From Streptomyces sp. (GTDB taxonomy: Bacteria > Actinomycetota > Actinomycetes > Streptomycetales > Streptomycetaceae): 64,000 nucleotides of DNA. Shown one piece after another: positions 35,705 to 44,374 of this stretch. Below the pieces are notes generated by a model. The model saw only the letters and a list, made by a program, of their open reading frames with translations. It ran no database searches and was not told the DNA's origin. The stretch spans positions 62,001 through 126,000 of the forward strand of contig NZ_JAEKKT010000181.1 in the NCBI RefSeq assembly GCF_019510245.1, given 5' to 3'. The position numbers and the translations under genes are program-made. The first letter of the stretch is position 1; each line of letters begins with the position of its first letter.

Positions 35705-37628
35705 TCAGCCGTGCTTGGCGCGGCTGGCGGCGCGGGCCCGCTCACGGGCGTCCAGGTTCACCTTGCGGATGCGAACGGCCTCCGGGGTCACCTCGACGCA
35801 CTCGTCGTCACGGCAGAACTCCAGCGACTGCTCCAGGGAGAGCTTGCGCGGCGGGACGATCGCCTCGAACGAGTCGGCCGAGGACGACCGCATGTTCGTG
35901 AGCTTCTTCTCCTTGGTGATGTTGACGTCCATGTCGTCGGAGCGCGAGTTCTCGCCGACGATCATGCCCTCGTACACCTCGGTGCCGGGGTCGGTGAACA
36001 GCACACCGCGCTCCTGGAGGTTCGTCATCGCGAACGCGGTGACGACACCGGAGCGGTCGGCGACCAGCGAGCCGTTGTTGCGGGTCTGCAGCGTGCCGAA
36101 CCAGGGCTCGTGGCCCTCGTGGATGGAGTGGCCGATGCCCGTGCCGCGGGTCTGGGTCAGGAACTCGGTACGGAAGCCGATGAGACCGCGGGACGGCACC
36201 ACGAACTCCATGCGGACCCAGCCCGAGCCGTGGTTGGACATGTTGTCCATCCGGCCCTTGCGGACGCCCATGAGCTGCGTGACCGCGCCCATGTGCTCCT
36301 CGGGGACGTCGATCGTCATGCGCTCGACCGGCTCGTAGACCTTGCCGTCGACGAGCTTGGTGACGACCTGGGGCTTGCCGATGGTCAGCTCGAAACCCTC
36401 GCGGCGCATCTGCTCGACCAGGATGGCGAGCGCCAGCTCACCACGGCCCTGGACCTCCCAGGCGTCCGGACGCCCGGTGTCGAGTACGCGGAGGGAGACG
36501 TTACCGATCAGCTCGCGGTCGAGGCGGTCCTTGACCTGGCGGGCGGTGACCTTGCGGTCCTTGACCGCGGCCTTGTTGTCGGCGCCCTTGCCGGTGCCGC
36601 CACGGCCGACCAGCGGCGAGGTGTTCGTACCGATGGTCATCGAGATCGCCGGCTCGTCGACCGTGATCAGCGGCAGCGGGATCGGGTTCTCGGGGTCGGC
36701 GAGGGTCTCACCGATCATGATGTCCGAGATACCGGCGACGGCGCAGATGTCACCCGGGCCGGCCTTCTCGGCGGGCTTGCGGGTGAGCGCCTCGGTCATC
36801 AGCAGCTCGGTGATGCGCACGTTGGACATCGTGCCGTCACGCTTGATCCAGGTGACCGTCTGGCCCTTGCGCAGCTCGCCCTGCTCGACGCGGAGCAGCG
36901 CGATACGGCCGAGGAAGTTGTCGGCGTCCAGGTTGGTGACGTGCGCCTGGAGGGGGGCCGTCTCGTCGTACTCCGGGGCCGGGACGTGCGACAGGATCGT
37001 GGTGAAGAACGGCTCCAGGTTGTCGCTGTCCGCCGGGACCGTGCCGTTCTCCGGCTTGGTCAGCGAGGCGACACCGTCACGCGCGCACGCGTAGACGATG
37101 GGGAACTCGATCTGCTCCTCGTCCGCGTCCAGGTCCAGGAAGAGGTCGTACGTCTCGTTGACGACCTCGTCGATCCGGGAGTCCGGGCGGTCGGTCTTGT
37201 TGATGCACAGGATGACCGGCAGGCGCTGCTGAAGCGCCTTGCGCAGCACGAAGCGGGTCTGCGGCAGCGGCCCCTCGGAGGCGTCGACCAGCAGGACCAC
37301 CGCGTCCACCATCGACAGACCGCGCTCGACCTCGCCACCGAAGTCGGCGTGGCCCGGGGTGTCGATGATGTTGATGGTGATGACGTCGCCGCCATCCTTC
37401 GGGTGGTACTTCACGGCCGTGTTCTTGGCCAGGATCGTGATGCCCTTCTCACGCTCCAGGTCTCTCACGCTCCAGGTCGTTCGAGTCCATCATGCGGTCG
37501 TCGAGCGACTCGGCGGCGTGCGCCGCGAAGGCACCGGCCTGCTTCAGCATGGCGTCAACGAGTGTCGTCTTGCCGTGGTCGACGTGGGCGACGATGGCAA
37601 CGTTGCGGATGTCGTGGCGCGTGGCCAT
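35705..37628 (-). pseudogene. typA: typA/bipA translational GTPase, frameshifted by a 16-bp tandem duplication
   Basis: TypA (BipA) is a ribosome-associated GTPase of the EF-G family. The gene starts at ATG 37628 (MATRHDIRNVAIVAHVDHGK, with the G1 P-loop) and runs to MDSNDLERE. There a perfect 16-bp tandem duplication (37447-37478) shifts the frame and gives RPGA and a stop at 37449. The rest continues in another frame from about 37468: LEREKGITI (G2 region), DTPGHADFGGEVERG (G3), CINKTD (G4), the beta-barrel, EF-G III/V-like and BipA C-terminal domains, ending at 35705. Removing one copy would give one 635-residue protein, the normal size. The second frame has a GTG at 37468 overlapping the first stop, so a G1-less fragment could be made by coupling. 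Sequencing error, true inactivation or a reversible slip are all possible. Confidence 0.9.
37447..37478. repeat. perfect 16-bp tandem duplication inside typA
   Basis: TCTCACGCTCCAGGTC occurs twice back to back (37447-37462 and 37463-37478) on the plus strand. On the coding strand one copy encodes the DLERE segment just ahead of the switch I region. Sixteen is not a multiple of three, so it causes the typA frameshift. Confidence 0.97.
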
Positions 37629-37807
37629 AGTGCGGCGTACTCCCGGGGTGTTGAGAAGGCCCTCTTCGCACGTCCGTGTGACGCGGGCCTGCCGGGCTGA
37701 ACACGCCACGGCCTCACCCCATGGTACGGGGCCGATCGACCGGCGGCTCGCGGGGATACGTATATGCAGCTCAGGGTGCTTATCGGCAAGCGATCAGGCG
37801 AGAACCC

Positions 37808-37853
37808 AGGGGCGCGGGGAACTGCGCGACCAGCCCCCCGCACCCGCGGCCGA
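37808..37853 (+). repeat. dispersed GC-rich repeat, copy A
   Basis: Reads AGGGGCGCGGGGAACTGCGC followed by GACCAGCCCCCCGCACCCGCGGCCG. It shares the core with copies B-E and lies in the 239-bp gap between typA and the lone lipoprotein gene, just after the latter's stop region. Confidence 0.8.
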
Positions 37854-37867
37854 CGACGGCGAACGCC

Positions 37868-40126
37868 CTACCCCTTGCTGGGGCTCGGCGACACCTTCGC
37901 CCCCTTCTTCAGGAACCCCATGTCCTGGTACACCGGCGTCTGGAAGCCGAAGGCGCCCACGTTCACCAGGTCCTTGCGGGCGCCCACGAGCTGCGGCCGC
38001 TGGTACAGCGGCAGCGACCCCGCCGACGCCCAGATCCTGGAGTCCGCCTTGCGCAGCAGCCCGTCCGCCTCGTCCTCGTCCAGCGTGCCCAGCGCCTGGT
38101 CGAAGAGCTGGTCCACCTGGTCGGTGCCGACCCGCGTGTAGTTCTGCTCGACGTTCAGCGACCCGTCGGCCGCCACCACCGGCTTCGCGTAGATCGGCCG
38201 CGCGTCCGTCGCCGGGAACGCGGACGACGGCCACGAGTACAGCGCGAGGTCGTACTGCCCGGCCGCGATGTGGTCCTTGAAGTAGCTGTCGTCGGAGACC
38301 TTCTGGATCTCGGTCGCGATCCCCACCTTCTCCAGCATCTTCGAGATCTGGTCGGCGACCGACTGGAGCGTCTCGGAGCCCGGCCCCGAGGGCAGCACGA
38401 ACCGCAGCGAGAGCGCCTTCCCGTCCTTGGCCAGCGGACCGGCCGGCGCCCCCGCGCCCCCGGGTGCCGCCGTGCCCTTCGGCGCGTACGCCCCGGGCGC
38501 CCCGTGGGCGTGGTCCTTCTGGTGGTCGCGGGTGTCCCTGTCGTCCGTGCCCTTGTCTGCCGTGCCCTTGTCGTCCGTGCCCTTGTCGTCCTCGCCGACG
38601 ATGTACTGCCCGTCGTGCCCGCCGTCCGACTCGTCGCCCTGCTCGCTGTCGTCCTTCTCCTTGTCGCCCTTCTTCTCGTCCTCCGCGCCGGCCGCCTTGC
38701 CCGGGTCCCTGATCGGGCCGCCGGCCACCCAGCCCGCGTCGGCGAGCAGAGCCTGCGCCTCGTGGGTGTCGAGGCCGCCGATCGCCCCGCTGCCGTCGGT
38801 GTAGGCGGCCTGCCCGGACAGGGCGACATGGCTGCCCACCGGGACGGCGGGCAGCCCCAGCGGGGTGAGGACCAGCTTGGCGAGCGCCTGGCGGTCGAGG
38901 GCGCGGGCTACGGCCCGGCGCACCCGCTCGTCGGCGAGCGGACCCTCGGAGCCGTTCAGGGCGAGCTGGGTGTAGGCGGGCTCCAGCGACTTGCGGACGG
39001 CGAAGTCCCGCAGCTCGTGCTGCTGCTCCAGCCACTTGGCGATGCTCCTGCGGAGCTTCTTGGGCCCCTTGGGCAGCTTCTCCTCGTCCATGCCGAGGGT
39101 CAGCGCCCAGGACCGCAGCTTCTTGGCGGAGGTCTTCCCGGCGCCCTGCAGGGGCAGGCCGGTGCCCTTCTCCCGGCCGGCGATGGTGATCCGGTCGGCC
39201 TCGGCGGCGTCGATGTCGGCGACGTCGACGGTGCCGGCGGCGAGCGCGGAGGCCCGCTTCGCGCGGTCCACGGCATGCAGGTCGATCTCGTCGAGCTTGG
39301 CCGGGCGCCCCCACCAGCGCGGGTTGCGGGTGAGGATCACGTCCTTCTTGGCGGTGTCGACCTTGTCGACCCGGAAGGGGCCCGCGGTGACGGTGAGCTT
39401 GCGGCGGGCGCCGTCGTTGAAGGTGTCCGGGGTACCCATGACGTCCTTCGGGTACAGCGGCGAGAACAGCGACCGCCAGTCGGCGTACGGCCGGTCGAAG
39501 GTGACCCGGACCTCCAGGTCGTTGGCGCCGCGCTCGATCTGGGCGATGCGGTCGTAGCCGGCGTTGCGGGCGGTCCAGTAGGCGGAGTCCTTGCCGGACA
39601 GGGCGCGCCACTGGGCGGCGAAGTCGGCGGCGCCGATCTCCCGGCCGTCGCTCCAGACGGCCTGCTGGTTGAGCTTGTACAGGACGACCTGGCGGGGCTC
39701 GGTCTCGATGACCTTCGCGGACTCCAGGTAGTCGGGGTTGCGGACCGGCTTCCCGGTGGCGTCGATGGTGAACATCGACGGCAGGACGGCCTGGGCGACC
39801 CGGGTGGTGCCCGCGTCGGCGTCGGCCTGGAAGGTGTTGAGGGTCTCGGGTACGGCGTCCACGGCCATCTTCAGGGTGCCGCCCTCGGCGACCGCGTCGC
39901 GGGCGGCCGGCACGATGTCCTGGCCGGCCAGCGGCTTGCTGCCCTCGTCGTCGGAGCCGCAGCCGGCGAGGAGGGGGACGGCGAGGGCGCCGGCGGCGAG
40001 AAAGGCGAGGCTCCGCCGGTAGCGCCGGGAAGTGCCGCCGTCGTTCGGCTGCCGCGCCGTTGTGGCTGATCGCGCAGTTCCCCGCGCCCCTGAAGGGGCG
40101 CTATGGCCGACGCCGTGGTGAGACAT
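37868..40126 (-). CDS. lone extracytoplasmic binding lipoprotein (SBP family 5) with Asp/Lys/His-rich insert
   Basis: 752 residues, much longer than usual for family 5 (about 540). The start is ATG 40126, with GGAGG 9 bp upstream. The first 40 residues (MSHHGVGHSAPSGARGTARS, then TTARQPNDGG) come largely from a dispersed repeat; the true signal peptide then follows (RRYRRSLAFLAAGALAVPL) with lipobox LAGC. The SBP fold is clear (AVPETLNTFQADADAG, LNQQAVWSDGREIGAADF, TAGPFRVDKVDTAKKDV). About residues 475-560 form a charged insert with DKGTDDKGTADKGTDD repeats and DHQKDHAHG, before the final lobe. No permease or ATPase is adjacent, so it may feed one of the three complete transporters or act as a sensor. 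Confidence 0.88.
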   Translation of the reverse strand: MSHHGVGHSAPSGARGTARSATTARQPNDGGTSRRYRRSLAFLAAGALAVPLLAGCGSDDEGSKPLAGQDIVPAARDAVAEGGTLKMAVDAVPETLNTFQADADAGTTRVAQAVLPSMFTIDATGKPVRNPDYLESAKVIETEPRQVVLYKLNQQAVWSDGREIGAADFAAQWRALSGKDSAYWTARNAGYDRIAQIERGANDLEVRVTFDRPYADWRSLFSPLYPKDVMGTPDTFNDGARRKLTVTAGPFRVDKVDTAKKDVILTRNPRWWGRPAKLDEIDLHAVDRAKRASALAAGTVDVADIDAAEADRITIAGREKGTGLPLQGAGKTSAKKLRSWALTLGMDEEKLPKGPKKLRRSIAKWLEQQHELRDFAVRKSLEPAYTQLALNGSEGPLADERVRRAVARALDRQALAKLVLTPLGLPAVPVGSHVALSGQAAYTDGSGAIGGLDTHEAQALLADAGWVAGGPIRDPGKAAGAEDEKKGDKEKDDSEQGDESDGGHDGQYIVGEDDKGTDDKGTADKGTDDRDTRDHQKDHAHGAPGAYAPKGTAAPGGAGAPAGPLAKDGKALSLRFVLPSGPGSETLQSVADQISKMLEKVGIATEIQKVSDDSYFKDHIAAGQYDLALYSWPSSAFPATDARPIYAKPVVAADGSLNVEQNYTRVGTDQVDQLFDQALGTLDEDEADGLLRKADSRIWASAGSLPLYQRPQLVGARKDLVNVGAFGFQTPVYQDMGFLKKGAKVSPSPSKG
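40050..40103 (-). repeat. dispersed GC-rich repeat, copy B, inside the coding start of the lone lipoprotein
   Basis: On the minus strand it reads AGGGGCGCGGGGAACTGCGC then GATCAGCCACAACGGCGCGGCAG, with an 8-bp hairpin (GCGCCCCT / AGGGGCGC) at its end. It lies between the ribosome site and the signal peptide of the 37868-40126 gene and is translated as GARGTARSATTARQP. Confidence 0.85.
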
Positions 40127-40470
40127 CTCTGCTTACCTCCGGGAGGCCCCGTGAACACGGGTGCGGTCTGTTCACATTTAGGGGTATTTTGGAGTTGATC
40201 ACATGTACGTCAGAAGTACGGACCCCACTGAAATGGACGGGGTCCGTCGGGCCGGGACGACACGGCGGCGGAGGCCGCCAAACGCCACCCGTGCGGCGCA
40301 ATGCCGTGCTCTTCCCGGCGCACACAGAGCGCGTGCGGGCGTGCGACGGAGGCGCGCAATCCGCCAATCGCTGCACATGGCTTCACATCAGCAGGTGTGA
40401 CGCGCAACACTCGCAGGCGCATGAACGTTGCCGCCTTGGACCACGAAGTCCGCGGAAGTGAGGTCACGTC
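40127..40470. other. 344-bp divergent promoter region between the lone lipoprotein and the sdh operon
   Basis: No gene seen. It contains an AT-richer block (GGGGTATTTTGGAGTTGATCAC, split over 40181-40202), a GTACGTCAGAAGTAC imperfect dyad at 40205-40219, and GGAAGTGAGGTCACGTC just before the first sdh-operon ATG. The short frames covering it lack coding character. Confidence 0.6.
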
Positions 40471-40761
40471 ATGTCCGTGCACGACGACCTGACGTCAGTC
40501 AAGCGTTGCCTAGAGGACCTGAACCGGTCCGTCGGCCGCCTGGAGCAGCAGCTCGGGAGCGGCGGACTGGAGATGCGCCGCGTCCGCGCCGACGCCGATC
40601 ACCTGCGCGAGAGCGTGGCACTGCTGCGGGATGCGGCCAGCACCGGCGCCCCGAGCAAGCGCCCCGAGCTGGTGACCATCTCCGACGACCCGTACGACAT
40701 CAACCTGTGGACGGACTCGGACGACGAGGGTCTCGGCGCCCGCGACCGGCACGCCCCCTAG
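40471..40761 (+). CDS. small acidic coiled-coil protein heading the succinate dehydrogenase operon
   Basis: 96 residues from ATG 40471 with GAGG upstream. The first 55 residues are a predicted coiled coil (VKRCLEDLNRSVGRLEQQL and RRVRADADHLRESVALL); the end is acidic (ISDDPYDINLWTDSDDEGLG). It is not a known catalytic subunit. Its position, 48 bp before the membrane-anchor gene, is the same as that of the small conserved gene (Rv0250c-like) preceding the Sdh1 genes in mycobacteria, which points to an assembly or accessory role. This comparison is from memory and unverified. Confidence 0.75.
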   Translation: MSVHDDLTSVKRCLEDLNRSVGRLEQQLGSGGLEMRRVRADADHLRESVALLRDAASTGAPSKRPELVTISDDPYDINLWTDSDDEGLGARDRHAP

Positions 40762-40809
40762 GAGCGCTGACCGCAGGCCACCTCCCCCGACCCCGACCGG
40801 AGTCATCCA

Positions 40810-41631
40810 TTGGCCACTGGTACGGAACCACATCCGAACAGCGGCGGCGTACGCACCGGTACGCGCGCCGCGATCTCCGCCCCGCACCTGCGGACCGACC
40901 GCTGGTGGCTGGCGCCCGCCGTCACCGCGGCCGGTCTGTTCGCGTTCGTCGTCTACTCGACGTGGCGGGCCTTCTCGAACGCGCACTACTACTCGGCGCC
41001 GTACGTCTCGCCGTTCTACTCACCCTGTCTGGCGGAGAACTGCAGGACCATGCCGGCCGGCCCGAACGCCGACGTCTTCGGCAGCTGGTGGGCGATCTCC
41101 CCGGCGATCATCATCCTGATCTTCCCGCTCGGCTTCCGCCTGACCTGCTACTACTACCGCAAGGCGTACTACCGCAGCTTCTGGGCGTCCCCGCCCGCCT
41201 GCGCGGTGGCCGAGCCGCACGCGAAGTACACCGGTGAGACCCGCTTCCCGCTCATCCTGCAGAACGTCCACCGGTACTTCTTCTACTTCGCCCTGCTGGT
41301 CGCCTGCGTGCTGACCTACGACACGGTGCTCTCCTTCCGGGACCCGCACGAGCGCTGGGGCCACATGGGCCTCGGCACCCTGGTCTTCCTGGTCAACATC
41401 GTGCTGATCTGGGCGTACACGCTGTCCTGCCACTCCTGCCGGCACATCGTCGGCGGCAAGCTCAAGCACTTCTCCAAACACCCCGTGCGCTACAAGGCAT
41501 GGCAGTTCGTGGGCCGGCTCAACGCCCGGCACATGCTGCTCGCCTGGGCGTCGTTGGTGAGCGTGGCGCTCGCCGACTTCTACGTCTATCTGCTCGCGTC
41601 CGGTGTCTTCGACGATCCGCGATTCTTCTAG
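40810..41631 (+). CDS. sdhC: succinate dehydrogenase (Sdh1-type) cytochrome b membrane anchor
   Basis: 273 residues from TTG 40810 (GGAG 8 bp upstream). Five hydrophobic helices are visible at roughly residues 38-60, 97-120, 150-175, 187-210 and 240-263. His residues in NVHRYFFYF and SCHSCRHIVGG lie at helix ends and are good heme-ligand candidates. A single five-helix anchor corresponds to the B-type arrangement used by Sdh1 of actinobacteria rather than separate SdhC and SdhD. It anchors the SdhAB catalytic pair and passes electrons to menaquinone. The C/CR-rich loops (PCLAENC, CSCR) are unusual. Confidence 0.88.
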   Translation: MATGTEPHPNSGGVRTGTRAAISAPHLRTDRWWLAPAVTAAGLFAFVVYSTWRAFSNAHYYSAPYVSPFYSPCLAENCRTMPAGPNADVFGSWWAISPAIIILIFPLGFRLTCYYYRKAYYRSFWASPPACAVAEPHAKYTGETRFPLILQNVHRYFFYFALLVACVLTYDTVLSFRDPHERWGHMGLGTLVFLVNIVLIWAYTLSCHSCRHIVGGKLKHFSKHPVRYKAWQFVGRLNARHMLLAWASLVSVALADFYVYLLASGVFDDPRFF

Positions 41632-41645
41632 GACGGGGGCTTCTG

Positions 41646-43601
41646 ATGTCAGCGGTGGAGCGGCAGCAGTGGGACGTCGTGGTGGTCGGCGCCGGCGGGG
41701 CGGGACTGCGGGCCGCGATCGAGGCGCGCGAGCGGGGCGCCCGTACGGCGGTGATCTGCAAGTCGCTGTTCGGCAAGGCGCACACGGTGATGGCCGAGGG
41801 CGGCATCGCGGCGGCCATGGCCAACGTCAACGAGCACGACAACTGGCAGGTGCACTTCCGCGACACCCTGCGCGGCGGCAAGTTCCTCAACCAGTGGCGG
41901 ATGGCCGAGCTGCACGCCAAGGAGGCCCCGGACCGGGTCTGGGAGCTGGAGACCTGGGGCGCCCTCTTCGACCGCACGAAGGAGGGGAAGATCTCCCAGC
42001 GCAACTTCGGCGGCCACGAGTACCCGCGCCTCGCCCACGTCGGCGACCGCACGGGGCTGGAGCTGATCCGGACCCTCCAGCAGAAGATCGTCTCGCTCCA
42101 GCAGGAGGACGAGAAGGAGACCGGCGACTACGAGTCCCGGCTCAAGGTCTTCCAGGAGTGCACGGTCACCCGAATCCTCAAGACCGTGCCTGACAGCGGC
42201 TCCGCCGCGGGCACACGGGTCTCCGGGGTCTTCGCGTACGAGCGGGAGACCGGCCGTTTCTTCGTCCTCGAAGCGCCCTCCGTGGTCGTCGCGACCGGGG
42301 GCATCGGCAAGTCCTTCAAGGTGACCTCGAACTCCTGGGAGTACACCGGCGACGGGCACGCGCTCGCCCTGCTGGCCGGGGCGCCGCTGCTCAACATGGA
42401 GTTCGTGCAGTTCCACCCGACCGGCATGGTCTGGCCGCCGTCGGTGAAGGGGATCCTGGTCACCGAGTCGGTGCGCGGCGACGGCGGGGTGCTGCGCAAC
42501 TCCGAGGGCAAGCGGTTCATGTTCGACTACGTCCCGGACGTCTTCAAGGAGAAGTACGCCGAGTCCGAGGAGGAGGGCGACCGCTGGTACGAGGACGCGG
42601 ACCACAACCGGCGTCCCCCGGAGCTGCTCCCCCGCGACGAGGTCGCCCGCGCCATCAACTCCGAGGTGAAGGCGGGCCGCGGCTCCCCGCACGGCGGGGT
42701 CTTCCTGGACGTGTCGACGCGGATGCCCGCGGACGTCATCCGGCGCCGGCTGCCCTCCATGTACCACCAGTTCAAGGAGCTGGCGGACGTCGACATCACG
42801 GCGGAGGCGATGGAGGTCGGGCCGACCTGCCACTACGTGATGGGCGGGGTCGCGGTGGACTCCGACACCGCCGCCGCCCGCGGGGTGCCGGGGCTGTTCG
42901 CGGCCGGTGAGGTGGCCGGGGGCATGCACGGCTCCAACCGGCTCGGCGGCAACTCGCTCTCCGACCTGCTGGTCTTCGGGCGCCGGGCGGGCTGGCACGC
43001 GGCCGACCACGCGGCGGCCCTCGACGAGCGGCCGGCCGTGGACGACGAGCAGATCGACGCGGCGGCCGCCGAGGCGCTGCGGCCCTTCTCCGCCGAGAGC
43101 CAGGAGCCGGACGCCGGCCCGCCGGAGAACCCGTACACCCTCCACCAGGAGCTCCAGCAGTCCATGAACGACCTCGTCGGCATCATCCGCCGGGAGGGCG
43201 AGATGGAGCAGGCGCTGGAGAGGCTCGCCGAGCTGCGGGTGCGGGCGCGCCGGGCCGGGGTCGAGGGGCACCGGCAGTTCAACCCCGGCTGGCACCTCGC
43301 CCTGGACCTCAGGAACATGCTGCTGGTCAGCGAGTGCGTGGCCCGGGCGGCGCTGGAGCGCACCGAGTCGCGCGGCGGGCACACCCGCGAGGACCATCCG
43401 ACGATGGACCGCAGGTGGCGCCCCGTGAACCTGCTGTGCCGGCTGGCCGACCCCACGGGCGGCCTGGCCGCCGCCGACCCGGAGCGCGGCCAGATCGACC
43501 TCACCCGCGAGACCACCGACCCCATCCGAGCCGACCTGCTCGCCCTCTTCGAGAAGGAGGAGCTGGTCAAGTACCTCGCCGAAGAGGAGCTGTACGAATG
43601 A
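41646..43601 (+). CDS. sdhA: succinate dehydrogenase flavoprotein subunit
   Basis: 651 residues from ATG 41646. The Rossmann FAD motif is VVVVGAGGAGLRAA (residues 11-24), and His46 in KAHTVMAEGG is at the position of covalent FAD attachment. Substrate-site blocks include EFVQFHPTGMV, ESVRGDGGVLRN and GSNRLGGNSLSDLLVFGRRAG; the C-terminal domain contains MDRRWRPVNLL. It oxidises succinate to fumarate in the TCA cycle and respiratory chain, at the cytoplasmic face of the membrane. The length (about 60 residues above the E. coli enzyme) fits the Sdh1/fumarate-reductase-like group. Its stop overlaps the sdhB start by 4 bp. Confidence 0.95.
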   Translation: MSAVERQQWDVVVVGAGGAGLRAAIEARERGARTAVICKSLFGKAHTVMAEGGIAAAMANVNEHDNWQVHFRDTLRGGKFLNQWRMAELHAKEAPDRVWELETWGALFDRTKEGKISQRNFGGHEYPRLAHVGDRTGLELIRTLQQKIVSLQQEDEKETGDYESRLKVFQECTVTRILKTVPDSGSAAGTRVSGVFAYERETGRFFVLEAPSVVVATGGIGKSFKVTSNSWEYTGDGHALALLAGAPLLNMEFVQFHPTGMVWPPSVKGILVTESVRGDGGVLRNSEGKRFMFDYVPDVFKEKYAESEEEGDRWYEDADHNRRPPELLPRDEVARAINSEVKAGRGSPHGGVFLDVSTRMPADVIRRRLPSMYHQFKELADVDITAEAMEVGPTCHYVMGGVAVDSDTAAARGVPGLFAAGEVAGGMHGSNRLGGNSLSDLLVFGRRAGWHAADHAAALDERPAVDDEQIDAAAAEALRPFSAESQEPDAGPPENPYTLHQELQQSMNDLVGIIRREGEMEQALERLAELRVRARRAGVEGHRQFNPGWHLALDLRNMLLVSECVARAALERTESRGGHTREDHPTMDRRWRPVNLLCRLADPTGGLAAADPERGQIDLTRETTDPIRADLLALFEKEELVKYLAEEELYE

Positions 43602-44374
43602 GCGGCTACACGGCCCACTTCCGGGTCTGGCGGGGCGACGCCGAGGGCGGCGGCCTGGAGGACTTCAAGGTCGAGGTGAACGACGGCGAGGTGGTCCTCG
43701 ACATCATCCACCGCATCCAGGCCACCCAGGCCGCCGACCTGGCCGTCCGCTGGAACTGCAAGGCGGGCAAGTGCGGTTCGTGCTCGGCGGAGATCAACGG
43801 CCGCCCGCGCCTGATGTGCATGACCCGCATGTCCGTCTTCGAGCAGGACGAGACCATCACGGTCACCCCGCTGCGCGCCTTCCCGGTCGTCCGCGACCTG
43901 GTCACGGACGTCGGCTTCAACTACCAGAAGGCCAGGGAGGTCCCGGCGTTCGTGCCGCCCGCCGGGGTCGGACCCGGCGAGTACCGGATGTTCCAGGAGG
44001 ACGTGGACCGCTCCCAGGAGTTCCGCAAGTGCATCGAGTGCTTCCTGTGCCAGGACACCTGTCACGTCGTGCGCGACCACGAGGAGAACAAGACGGCCTT
44101 CGCCGGACCGCGTTTCCTCATGCGCGTCGCCGAACTGGACATGCACCCGCTGGACGCGGCGGAAGCCACCGGCCTGGACCGCAAGCGCACGGCCCAGGAC
44201 GAGCACGGCCTCGGCTACTGCAACATCACCAAGTGCTGCACGGAGGTGTGCCCGGAGGGCATCCACATCACCGACAACGCGCTGATCCCCCTGAAGGAGC
44301 GGGCCGTCGACCGCAAGTACGACCCGCTGGTCTGGCTCGGCTCGAAGATCAGGAGGCGCCCCGCAGGAGGCTGA
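43598..44374 (+). CDS. sdhB: succinate dehydrogenase iron-sulfur subunit
   Basis: 258 residues. The N-terminal ferredoxin domain has the 2Fe-2S ligands in CKAGKCGSC and a distal Cys in RLMCMTR. The C-terminal domain carries CIECFLCQDTC and YCNITKCCTEVCPEGI for the 4Fe-4S and 3Fe-4S clusters. It transfers electrons from the flavoprotein to the membrane anchor. The ATG overlaps the sdhA stop (ATGA). Its 3' end overlaps the convergent APH-fold gene by 26 bp, leaving no room for a separate terminator. Confidence 0.95.
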   Translation: MSGYTAHFRVWRGDAEGGGLEDFKVEVNDGEVVLDIIHRIQATQAADLAVRWNCKAGKCGSCSAEINGRPRLMCMTRMSVFEQDETITVTPLRAFPVVRDLVTDVGFNYQKAREVPAFVPPAGVGPGEYRMFQEDVDRSQEFRKCIECFLCQDTCHVVRDHEENKTAFAGPRFLMRVAELDMHPLDAAEATGLDRKRTAQDEHGLGYCNITKCCTEVCPEGIHITDNALIPLKERAVDRKYDPLVWLGSKIRRRPAGG

